NCBI GenBank assembly: GCA_946481025.1
Contig: CAMLNA010000172.1
Span: 1 to 7,451, forward strand
Origin: an uncultured Rivibacter sp.
GTDB lineage: Bacteria; Pseudomonadota; Gammaproteobacteria; Burkholderiales; Burkholderiaceae
Direction: 5' to 3'
DNA length: 7,451 nucleotides
Shown: piece after piece, positions 1 to 5,318 of the stretch
Layout of the letters: the number at the start of each line of letters is the position of its first letter
Position numbering within the stretch: position 1 is the first letter of the stretch
Notes under the pieces: generated by a model
Told to the model about the DNA's origin: nothing
Seen by the model: only the letters and a program-made list of their open reading frames with translations
Database searches by the model: none
Made by a program: the position numbers and the translations under genes

Positions 1-54
1 GCCCGACCCTCTCGGAGGGTCGATCGCCGTACTCGGCGAGCGGGGTGCCGTCAT
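1..54 (-). CDS. Possible 5' end of the next operon gene (partial, unidentified)
   Basis: An ATG at 54-52 overlaps the TGA of the preceding crotonase gene in an ATGA junction and opens a frame with no stop for 18 codons, up to the window edge. The visible residues are MTAPRSPSTAIDPPRGSG, a low-complexity Pro/Ser/Arg-rich start that identifies no family. The support is positional: ATGA coupling is also seen at 6849-6852 in this window, and the operon continues leftward. Against it, the same bases contain a 7-bp hairpin (5-21) that could be part of a terminator, and 18 codons of GC-rich DNA can be open by chance. Function unknown. Confidence 0.4.
   Translation of the reverse strand, partial: MTAPRSPSTAIDPPRGSG
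5..21. other. Short perfect inverted repeat after the crotonase gene
   Basis: GACCCTC (5-11) and GAGGGTC (15-21) are perfect complements around a 3-base loop, starting about 30 bp past the crotonase stop codon on the minus strand. It could be the stem of a terminator, but no T-run is visible before the window ends. It also lies inside the possible downstream reading frame, so it may have no role. Confidence 0.3.
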
Positions 55-848
55 GACTTGCTCACCTTCGTTGCACGCTTTTCCAGGAAGGCGCGCACCC
101 GCTCCTTGGCGGCATCGTCGCCCTGCGCGATCGACGACATCAGCGACTCCACGAAGAGTCCGTCGGCCTGCGGCATGGCCGCGATGCGCGGCAACGCCTG
201 CGTGATGGCGAAGTTGGAGAGCGGCGCGTTGGAGGCGATGCGGTCGGCCAGCTCGAAAGCCTTGGCCAGCCCTCCGCCCTCGGGCACCAGGTAGTTCGAC
301 AGCCCGATCGCCTGGCCCTCCTGCGCATCGAACACGCGGCCGGTCAGCATCATGTCGGTCATGCGCGACGCACCGACGAGCCGCGGGATGCGTGCCGAGC
401 CGCCGCCGCCGACGAAGATCCCGCGCTGGCCCTCGGGCAGGCCGTAGAAGCTGCTCGCCTCGGCCACGCGCAGGTGAGCGGCGCTGGCAAGCTCGAGCCC
501 GCCGCCGACCACGGCGCCGTGCAGCACCGCGATCACCGGCACCGGGCCGAACTGGATCGCGTCGAAGGCGGCATGCCAGGCGCGCGAATGCAGCACGCCT
601 TCGGCCACGCTGCGCTCGCTCAGGTCGGAAAGGTCGAGGCCCGCGCAGAAATGCTCGCCGCTGCCGCTGACCACCACCACGCGTGCATCGCGCGGCAGGT
701 TCACGAAGGCGGTGTGGATCTGCGCGATCAGCTCGTCGTTGATGGCATTGCGCTTGGCCGGCCGTTCCAGGCGGATGTGCACCACGGGCCCACGCAGCTC
801 GATGTCCAGCATCGAAGGCGCGCCGGCGGGTGAGAGGTCTGTCTTCAT
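51..848 (-). CDS. Enoyl-CoA hydratase/isomerase (crotonase family) paired with fcs
   Basis: A complete 265-residue crotonase, the usual length for the superfamily. The oxyanion-hole segment HFCAGLDL is at about 67-74 and the GGGLEL loop at 115-120. The two catalytic positions of rat mitochondrial enoyl-CoA hydratase (Glu144, Glu164) correspond to Glu119 and Glu139, 20 residues apart as in the rat enzyme. This fits true hydration of a trans-2-enoyl-CoA in the cytoplasm. Hydroxycinnamoyl-CoA hydratase-lyases (vanillin-forming Ech/HCHL) have Ser at the first position and Glu at the second, so this protein does not look like that lyase although it follows a feruloyl-CoA synthase. The gene begins 13 bp after the fcs stop, so it is probably cotranscribed. 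No good Shine-Dalgarno sequence precedes the ATG at 848 or the next in-frame ATG at 812. The family is certain; the substrate is inferred. Confidence 0.93.
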   Translation of the reverse strand: MKTDLSPAGAPSMLDIELRGPVVHIRLERPAKRNAINDELIAQIHTAFVNLPRDARVVVVSGSGEHFCAGLDLSDLSERSVAEGVLHSRAWHAAFDAIQFGPVPVIAVLHGAVVGGGLELASAAHLRVAEASSFYGLPEGQRGIFVGGGGSARIPRLVGASRMTDMMLTGRVFDAQEGQAIGLSNYLVPEGGGLAKAFELADRIASNAPLSNFAITQALPRIAAMPQADGLFVESLMSSIAQGDDAAKERVRAFLEKRATKVSKS

Positions 849-861
849 CGTGTCGTTCTGT

Positions 862-2661
862 TCAAACCATGATCACGCCCGCACCGGGCGTGGCGGCATA
901 CAAGGCCGCCACGTCGGCGGCGCGGCGCTCGAGCACCGCGCGCTGGTTGACGTAGCCCTTGTCGGTGATTTCGCCCGCATCGGCATTCGGCGGCTCGGCC
1001 AGCAGCAGCGCACGCGTGGGGCACTGCGACGAACCGGCGCCCTCGCCGCGCAGCGCCAACAACGCCTCGCGCACGCGCGCGGCCAGGGCCTGCGCCGGCA
1101 GCTCCTTGGCCTGCGCGCTCGGGAAGACGAGCGCCCCGACTTCGTCGCGGTCGTGCCCGGTGATCACCACGTCCTGCGCCAAAGGGGCCAGCGCGGACAC
1201 CAGCTTCACCCGCAGCGTGCCCACCGAGACCCAGGTGCCGGTGGTGAGCTTGAAGTCCTCGGCCACGCGGCCGTCGAACACCACGCCCGACTCGGGACGG
1301 GCCTCGTCGAGCAGGTAGCCGGCGTCGCCGATCTTGTAGAAGCCGTCCTCGTCGAAGGCCGACGCGGTGAGCTGCGGCTCGTTGCGGTAGCCCGGAAACA
1401 CCGACACGCCGCGCACCCGCATCTCCAGCTTCTGGCCGCTGGGCAGGAACTTGAGTTCGGTGCCCGGCAGCGGCAGGCCGATCACGCCGGCACGGTCGAG
1501 CTGCCAGTGCGCGCTCGTCACCGCCGGCGCCGTTTCGGTGGCGCCCCACGAGGTGGTGAACCACACCGGCTCGCCGCGCACGTGGCGGGCCACCGCCTCC
1601 AGCCGTTCCCAGGTGGCCTGCGGCAGGGCGGCGCCCGCATAGAACACGAGCCGCAGCTTCGAGAAGAAGTGGCGCGCCAGGTCGTCGTCCTGCTCCAGGT
1701 GCGGCAGCAGCATGTCGAAGCCGCGCGGCACGTTGAAGTACAGCGTGGGCTGCATCTCGCGCAGGTTGCGCACGGTCTTGTCGATGAGCCCCGGCGCCGG
1801 GCGGCCCTCGTCGATGACCAGCGTGCCGCCGTTGCGCAGCACCATGTTCATGTTGTGGTTGCCGCCGAAGGTGTGGCTCCAGGGCAGCCAGTCCACCAGC
1901 ACCGGCTTCTCGGCCGCGAGGAAGCGCCAGGTCTGCGCCATCATCTGCTGGTTGGCACACAGCATGCGGTGCGTGTTGATCACCACCTTGGGCTGTCCGG
2001 TGGAGCCCGAGGTCAGCAGGTACTTGGCATGGTCGTCCGGCGCGATGGCCGCGAAGGCCTGCTGCACCGCCGGGCTTTCGGCCACCGCGAGCAGCTCGTC
2101 GAACGAGCGGCCTCCTGGAACAAGGCCGGCATTGGCGCTGAACACCACCTCGGCGCCCACGTCGGCCGCCGCCACCGCCGGGCCGTACACCTGTGCATCA
2201 GCGGCGTAGATCAAAGCCGGCTGCAGCGTGCGCAGGATGCCGGCGATCTTGGTGTGGTCCTTCGCGAGGCGGCTGTAGGCGCTGGAGACGGTGCAGACCG
2301 CGCGGCCCACGTGCATGGCGCCCAGGATGAGCAGGGCATGGTCGATCGAGTTGTCGGACAGCACCACCACCGGCCGGCCGGCCGGCAGTTCCAGGTCGAG
2401 CAGCGCCTGCCCGATGGCACCGACCGCCTGCCGCACTTCGCGGTAGCTCAGGCGGCGCCATTGGTCGCCGGGGCCACGCTCGACCAGTGCCAGCGCCTGC
2501 GGCGTCTCGCGCGACCAGCGCTCCACCCATTCGCCGATGCAGCGCTCATAGGGCTGCAGGGGCTCGGGCGAACGCAGCAGGAATGCGCCGCCGCCCAGGT
2601 CGACCCGCTCGGTGCGCGGCGGTGCCAGCCAGTTCGGGTCCTGGAAAGACAGCCCGGTCAT
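862..2661 (-). CDS. fcs: Feruloyl-CoA synthase-family acid:CoA ligase
   Basis: A 599-residue ANL-superfamily adenylate-forming enzyme. It should activate a hydroxycinnamate-type acid with ATP to an acyl-AMP and then to the CoA thioester, in the cytoplasm. Motifs in order: phosphate-binding loop TSGSTGQPK at 217-225, followed by the INTHRMLCANQQM stretch typical of bacterial feruloyl-CoA synthases; LPWSHTFGGNHN at about 259-270; GATET at 373-377; the ATP-ribose Asp446 in YKIGDAG; the hinge region DGRVAEDFKL at 463-472 with Arg465; and the C-terminal catalytic Lys568 in EITDKGY. All key residues are present. I start at ATG 2661 because GGAG lies 8 bases upstream. An in-frame ATG at 2685 would add eight residues, but it lacks a ribosome site and sits inside the operator palindrome. 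It is first gene of a minus-strand unit with the crotonase at 51-848 and is divergent from tetR. The exact acid (ferulate, coumarate, caffeate or other) cannot be read from sequence. Confidence 0.93.
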   Translation of the reverse strand: MTGLSFQDPNWLAPPRTERVDLGGGAFLLRSPEPLQPYERCIGEWVERWSRETPQALALVERGPGDQWRRLSYREVRQAVGAIGQALLDLELPAGRPVVVLSDNSIDHALLILGAMHVGRAVCTVSSAYSRLAKDHTKIAGILRTLQPALIYAADAQVYGPAVAAADVGAEVVFSANAGLVPGGRSFDELLAVAESPAVQQAFAAIAPDDHAKYLLTSGSTGQPKVVINTHRMLCANQQMMAQTWRFLAAEKPVLVDWLPWSHTFGGNHNMNMVLRNGGTLVIDEGRPAPGLIDKTVRNLREMQPTLYFNVPRGFDMLLPHLEQDDDLARHFFSKLRLVFYAGAALPQATWERLEAVARHVRGEPVWFTTSWGATETAPAVTSAHWQLDRAGVIGLPLPGTELKFLPSGQKLEMRVRGVSVFPGYRNEPQLTASAFDEDGFYKIGDAGYLLDEARPESGVVFDGRVAEDFKLTTGTWVSVGTLRVKLVSALAPLAQDVVITGHDRDEVGALVFPSAQAKELPAQALAARVREALLALRGEGAGSSQCPTRALLLAEPPNADAGEITDKGYVNQRAVLERRAADVAALYAATPGAGVIMV

Positions 2662-2669
2662 GTTTTCGT

Positions 2670-2673
2670 CTCC
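2670..2673 (-). promoter_or_regulatory. Ribosome binding site of fcs
   Basis: Minus-strand GGAG, within ACGGAGACG, lies 8 bases before ATG 2661. The upstream in-frame ATG at 2685 has only a CA/TG-repeat leader before it. This decides the fcs start. Confidence 0.75.
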
Positions 2674-2676
2674 GTC

Positions 2677-2692
2677 CATACACATGTGTATG
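2677..2692. promoter_or_regulatory. Candidate TetR operator 1 (fcs leader)
   Basis: CATACACATGTGTATG is a perfect 16-bp palindrome of the form CATAC-N6-GTATG. A second GTATG half-site at 2694-2698 also gives overlapping 10-bp arms (2676-2685 with 2690-2699, 4-bp spacer). It lies just upstream of the fcs ribosome site, where a bound repressor would block transcription or elongation of fcs. The same half-site pair with the same spacing recurs at 2754-2769. TetR-family repressors usually bind palindromes in the divergent region next to their own gene. The operator role is inferred. Confidence 0.7.
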
Positions 2693-2753
2693 TGTATGGC
2701 TCAGATGGTAGTGCTCCCTTTGCTGACGCAGATCAAGGGATTCCACCTAGGAC

Positions 2754-2769
2754 CATACAATTCCGTATG
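2754..2769. promoter_or_regulatory. Candidate TetR operator 2 (over tetR -10)
   Basis: CATAC (2754-2758) and GTATG (2765-2769) are separated by AATTCC. This is the same half-site pair and 6-bp spacing as operator 1; only the two central halves differ. The centres of the two sites are 77 bp apart. The site contains the likely tetR -10 hexamer, which suggests autorepression. Confidence 0.65.
2756..2761 (+). promoter_or_regulatory. Probable -10 element of the tetR promoter
   Basis: TACAAT matches the sigma-70 -10 consensus at five of six bases. No convincing -35 lies 16-18 bp upstream (around 2732-2739). Transcription would start near 2768, giving a leader of about 35 bases to ATG 2803. It would also exclude the ATG at 2767 as the translation start. 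For fcs, on the other strand, I could not find a convincing -35/-10 pair. Confidence 0.45.
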
Positions 2770-2784
2770 TCAGTTCGCACAACC

Positions 2785-2789
2785 GGAGG
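2785..2789 (+). promoter_or_regulatory. Ribosome binding site of tetR
   Basis: GGAGG is the only strong Shine-Dalgarno match before this gene. It lies 13 bases before ATG 2803, which is longer than usual but favours that start over ATG 2767, which has no ribosome site. Confidence 0.55.
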
Positions 2790-2802
2790 CACACTGCACG
2801 CC

Positions 2803-3450
2803 ATGCCACAGACCACGCCGCACAAGACCAGCCGATCATCGGGCCGCGCGCCTTCGCCACGAGCCAATGGCACCGAGCCCCGCAGCTCGCTCACGCCTTC
2901 GGACTGGATCTCGGCCGCGATCGAGGTGCTGGTGGACCACGGCGTGGATGCGGTGCGGGTCGACGTGCTGGCGCGCCAGCTGGGCGTGACGCGAGGCAGC
3001 TTCTACTGGCACTTCAAGGACCGCGACGATCTGCTGAGCAACATGCTCAACACCTGGCGCGACGCAGCCACCGAGCAGATCATCACGCGCTTCGACAAGC
3101 AACATTCGGATCCGCGCGAGCTGGTGCGCGAGCTGCTCTCGCTGCCCTTCCGCGGCGAGCGCGCGCAACGCGCGGCCAGCATCGAACTCGCGATCCGGGG
3201 CTGGGCGCGCCGCGACCCCATGGCGCGCCAGGCGGTGGACGAAGTGGACGAGCGCCGCATCTCCTACCACGCCCAGGTCTTCTCGACGCTCGGCTTCTCG
3301 ATCGCCGAAGCGCGCGCCCGCGCGTTCGTGATGTACGCCTACGAGGTGGCCGAGTCGATGCTCACCAACCAGGGCACGCAGAAGCAGAAGGCCGAGAGGC
3401 GCGCGCTGGTGGAACAGCTCATCGTTTCGTCCTTGAGCAGTGAGCAGTGA
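2803..3450 (+). CDS. TetR/AcrR-family transcriptional regulator
   Basis: A 215-residue one-component repressor of typical TetR length. After a basic, Ser/Pro-rich N-terminal tail (1-32), the TetR DNA-binding domain spans about 33-80. Its recognition segment is DVLARQLGVTRGSFYWHFKDRDDLL (split here as DVLARQLGVTRG and SFYWHFKDRDDLL), whose FYWHF signature is diagnostic. Residues about 85-210 form the helical ligand-binding and dimer domain, which is too variable to reveal the ligand. I start at ATG 2803 because GGAGG lies upstream; ATG 2767 is in frame but falls at the predicted transcription start. The gene is divergent from fcs, with two matching palindromes between them, so it probably represses fcs and itself and is released by a pathway compound such as a hydroxycinnamoyl-CoA (inferred). 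Its last codons (SLSSEQ) are encoded within a heptamer repeat shared with the convergent junction. Confidence 0.92.
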   Translation: MPQTTPHKTSRSSGRAPSPRANGTEPRSSLTPSDWISAAIEVLVDHGVDAVRVDVLARQLGVTRGSFYWHFKDRDDLLSNMLNTWRDAATEQIITRFDKQHSDPRELVRELLSLPFRGERAQRAASIELAIRGWARRDPMARQAVDEVDERRISYHAQVFSTLGFSIAEARARAFVMYAYEVAESMLTNQGTQKQKAERRALVEQLIVSSLSSEQ

Positions 3451-3485
3451 GCGGTGGCTGGTGAGCGGTGACTGCTCACTGTTCA
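3434..3485. repeat. TGAGCRG heptamer array forming an inverted repeat between convergent genes
   Basis: From 3434 the DNA reads in 7-base units: TGAGCAG, TGAGCAG, TGAGCGG, TGGCTGG, TGAGCGG, then TGACTGC. The arms 3434-3448 and 3471-3485 are complementary at 14 of 15 positions (the exception is a G/T pair), with a perfect 11-bp core (3438-3448 with 3471-3481) around a 22-base loop. An alternative stem pairs 3461-3472 with 3477-3488 (approximate, two G/U pairs). It spans the stop codons of tetR (3450) and the boxR-like gene (3476), so it may act as a bidirectional terminator. No T-run follows either side. Confidence 0.6.
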
Positions 3486-4408
3486 CCCGTCACCACCCCG
3501 CCCACCAGGCGCCGCAACGACTGGAAGGTCTCGGCGAGGTCGGCGGCGCTGGTGTCGAGCCGGAACTGCGCCTTCGAATAGAACGGCGTCCGCCCGGCGA
3601 GGATGCCCTTGAGGTCTTCCATGGCTTCCTGGCTGTGCGCCATGGGGCGCATGTCGCCCTGTGCGATCACGCGGCTCATATGGTCTTCGGGCGCGGCCTG
3701 CAGCCACACGGTGGTGCAGTGCGACAGCAGCAGGTTGAGCGTGGCCGGGTCCGACACGAGGCCGCCGGGCGTGGCGATCACCGCCTCCTGGTAGAGCTGC
3801 ACCACGTCCTCGACCGCGCGCCGTTCGTAGCGGCGATAGGCGTTCTGCCCGTACAGCCCCTGGATCTCCGAGACGCTGCACCCGGCCAGCTTCTCGATTT
3901 CGCGGCTCAGCTCCACGAACGGGAAGCCCAGGTCCTCGGCCAGCATGCGTCCCAGCGTGGACTTGCCGGCGCCGCGCAGGCCGATGAGGGCGATGCGTGC
4001 ATGGCGCCGGGCCGGCTGGCCGTCGCTGCCGAGCAGGTCGCCGATGGCCTCGCGCACGCGGCGCAAGGTCTCGTCGTCGCGGCCCTGCAGCAGGTCGCGG
4101 ATCAGCAGCCACTCGGGAGACGACGCGGTCACGTCGCCGGTCAGCTCGGCCAGTGAACACTGCAGCGCCTGCGCCACCTGCAGCAGCACCAGGATGGAGG
4201 CATTGCCGATGCCGTACTCGAGGTTGGCGAGGTGCCTCTCGGAAACGTCCGCCGCGGCGGCCAGCGACTTGCGCGTCATGCCGCGCCGCGCGCGCAGGGT
4301 GCGCACCCGCTCGCCCAGCGTCACCAGGAACGGGTGCTTGTCGGCCTCCTGCGCGGGCGCTTGCAAGGCGGTGTCGGGCTCGGCGGGCTTGGCGGCAACT
4401 CGATTCAT
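3476..4408 (-). CDS. boxR: BoxR/BzdR-family regulator (Xre-type HTH plus shikimate-kinase-like domain)
   Basis: A 310-residue two-domain protein. An Xre/Cro-type helix-turn-helix lies at about 31-92 (RVRTLRARRGMTRKSLAAAA, then SERHLANLEYG). It is followed by a linker to about 135 and a shikimate-kinase-like domain at 136-305. The P-loop GLRGAGKST is intact at 143-151. The shikimate-binding DxD of true kinases is replaced by Glu166-Leu-Ser168, and the GGG loop is reduced to PGG at about 214-216, which argues for ligand sensing rather than catalysis. In BzdR and BoxR, known regulators of benzoate degradation, this domain binds benzoyl-CoA and relieves repression. The gene lies 106 bp downstream of the crotonase gene on the same strand and converges with tetR. 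The start ATG 4408 has no clear ribosome site; the next Met is inside the HTH. No box oxygenase or lyase genes are visible, so the ligand could be another aryl-CoA. Confidence 0.88.
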   Translation of the reverse strand: MNRVAAKPAEPDTALQAPAQEADKHPFLVTLGERVRTLRARRGMTRKSLAAAADVSERHLANLEYGIGNASILVLLQVAQALQCSLAELTGDVTASSPEWLLIRDLLQGRDDETLRRVREAIGDLLGSDGQPARRHARIALIGLRGAGKSTLGRMLAEDLGFPFVELSREIEKLAGCSVSEIQGLYGQNAYRRYERRAVEDVVQLYQEAVIATPGGLVSDPATLNLLLSHCTTVWLQAAPEDHMSRVIAQGDMRPMAHSQEAMEDLKGILAGRTPFYSKAQFRLDTSAADLAETFQSLRRLVGGVVTGEQ

Positions 4409-4458
4409 GGCGTGCAGAAGACGAAGGGCTCGGGGCGCAATGTCCCGGATTCTGCCTG

Positions 4459-4498
4459 CCGCCTCCGGCGCGTTCGCCCGGTGCCGGCCGCGAGGCGG
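4459..4498. other. GC-rich hairpin in the gap before the boxR-like gene
   Basis: The 106-bp gap 4409-4514 has no gene. It holds a long GC-rich stem: CCGCCT (4459-4464) pairs with AGGCGG (4493-4498), and CCGGC (4465-4469) pairs with GCCGG (4483-4487), with a 5-base bulge on one side. It could attenuate transcription from the upstream operon or be part of a regulatory leader. There is no T-run, and such stems are frequent in DNA of this composition. Confidence 0.3.
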
Positions 4499-4514
4499 GC
4501 ATGGGCAGCGAGCG

Positions 4515-5318
4515 TCACGCCGCGCCGAAGCGGGCCGGGCGGCGTTCGTTCAGCGCGGCAAAGCCTTCGCGCGCGTCGGCGCCGGCGAATCCCAGCAGCT
4601 CCAGCGCCAGCGAGTGCTCGAACGCCGGCCATGCGGCGCGCAACCAGTGGTTGAGCGCGCGCTTGGTGAAGGCCAGCGCCGTGGGGCTGCCCGCGGCCAG
4701 CTGCAACGCCACTTCGCGCGCCCGGGCATGCAGCTCTTCGTCGGGGACCGCCAGGCTCACGAGGCCGATGCGTTCGGCCTCCACGCCGTCGATGCTGTTG
4801 CACAGCAGCAGGTGGTACTTGGCCTTGGCCATGCCGCACAGCAGCGGCCAGATCACCGCGGCATGGTCGCCGGCCGCCACGCCGAGCCGGGTGTGGCCGT
4901 CGATGATCTTCGCCTTGTGGCCGGCAATGGACACGTCGGCCAGCAGCGCGATGGCGGCCCCGGCGCCCACGGCCGCGCCGTTGATGGCCGAGACGATGGG
5001 CAGGTCGCAATCCATCATGCCCTGCACGATGCCGCGCGCCTCGTGCATCACCCGCAGCCGCGCCGCGTCGCTGTCGAGCATGCCCTGCACCACCTCGGGC
5101 GTGCCGCCGGCGCAGAAGCCCTTGCCCACGCTGCGCACGAGGACCACCCGCACGCCCGGCTCCGCCTGCAGGCGCTGCCACACGGTGGCCAGCCCGGCAT
5201 GCCCGCGGGCGTCGGTGAAGGGCATGCCGCCCTCGGGGCCGAACACCAGTTCGGCCACACCGTCGGTGCCGATCAAGCACTGCAGGTGCGCTCCGAGGTC
5301 GAAGGCTTGTTCATGCAT
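4515..5318 (-). CDS. Crotonase-superfamily protein lacking both classical catalytic glutamates
   Basis: A 267-residue crotonase-fold protein. The oxyanion-hole segment GFCAGGTPE is at about 67-75 and a GAGAAI loop at 118-123. The positions equivalent to the two hydratase glutamates are Ala122 and His142 (in IIDGHTRLGVAAGDHAA), again 20 residues apart, so it is unlikely to work as a standard hydratase. A substitution of this kind (D-x-H followed by RLG-VAAGD) looks like a recognised subgroup annotated as enoyl-CoA hydratase/isomerase; its true reaction is uncertain (isomerase, hydrolase or hydratase with different chemistry). I start at ATG 5318: AGGAG lies 7 bases upstream, and the start overlaps the paaH stop by 8 bp (ATGCATGA), implying translational coupling. 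An in-frame start at 5381 would add 21 residues encoded inside paaH and lacks support. Its partner dehydrogenase suggests a role in processing enoyl-CoA intermediates. Confidence 0.88.
   Translation of the reverse strand: MHEQAFDLGAHLQCLIGTDGVAELVFGPEGGMPFTDARGHAGLATVWQRLQAEPGVRVVLVRSVGKGFCAGGTPEVVQGMLDSDAARLRVMHEARGIVQGMMDCDLPIVSAINGAAVGAGAAIALLADVSIAGHKAKIIDGHTRLGVAAGDHAAVIWPLLCGMAKAKYHLLLCNSIDGVEAERIGLVSLAVPDEELHARAREVALQLAAGSPTALAFTKRALNHWLRAAWPAFEHSLALELLGFAGADAREGFAALNERRPARFGAA

Noticed and set aside
51..848. Calling the fcs-linked crotonase a hydroxycinnamoyl-CoA hydratase-lyase from context
   Set aside because: The HCHL serine is replaced by Glu119, and the surrounding motifs are those of ordinary hydratases.
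2733..2738. A sigma-70 promoter for fcs starting from minus-strand TTGATC
   Set aside because: The best -10-like hexamer downstream (TACCAT) is about 20 bp away, too far for a normal spacer, so I do not call it.
712..2802. The tetR frame staying open about 2 kb upstream of the start
   Set aside because: The upstream part is antisense to fcs and low in complexity; the TetR protein begins at a ribosome-site-linked ATG and has normal length from there.
2836..3486. A 216-codon minus-strand frame antisense to tetR
   Set aside because: Its product has no recognisable domain, and the opposite strand encodes a clear TetR protein over the same bases.
3476..4408. Shikimate kinase (aroK)
   Set aside because: There is an N-terminal Xre-type DNA-binding domain, and the shikimate-binding DxD and GGG motifs are degenerate.
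4413..4416. TGCA as a BzdR/BoxR-type operator upstream of the boxR-like gene
   Set aside because: BzdR-type sites involve repeated TGCA boxes; only one copy is present in the gap, which is expected by chance.
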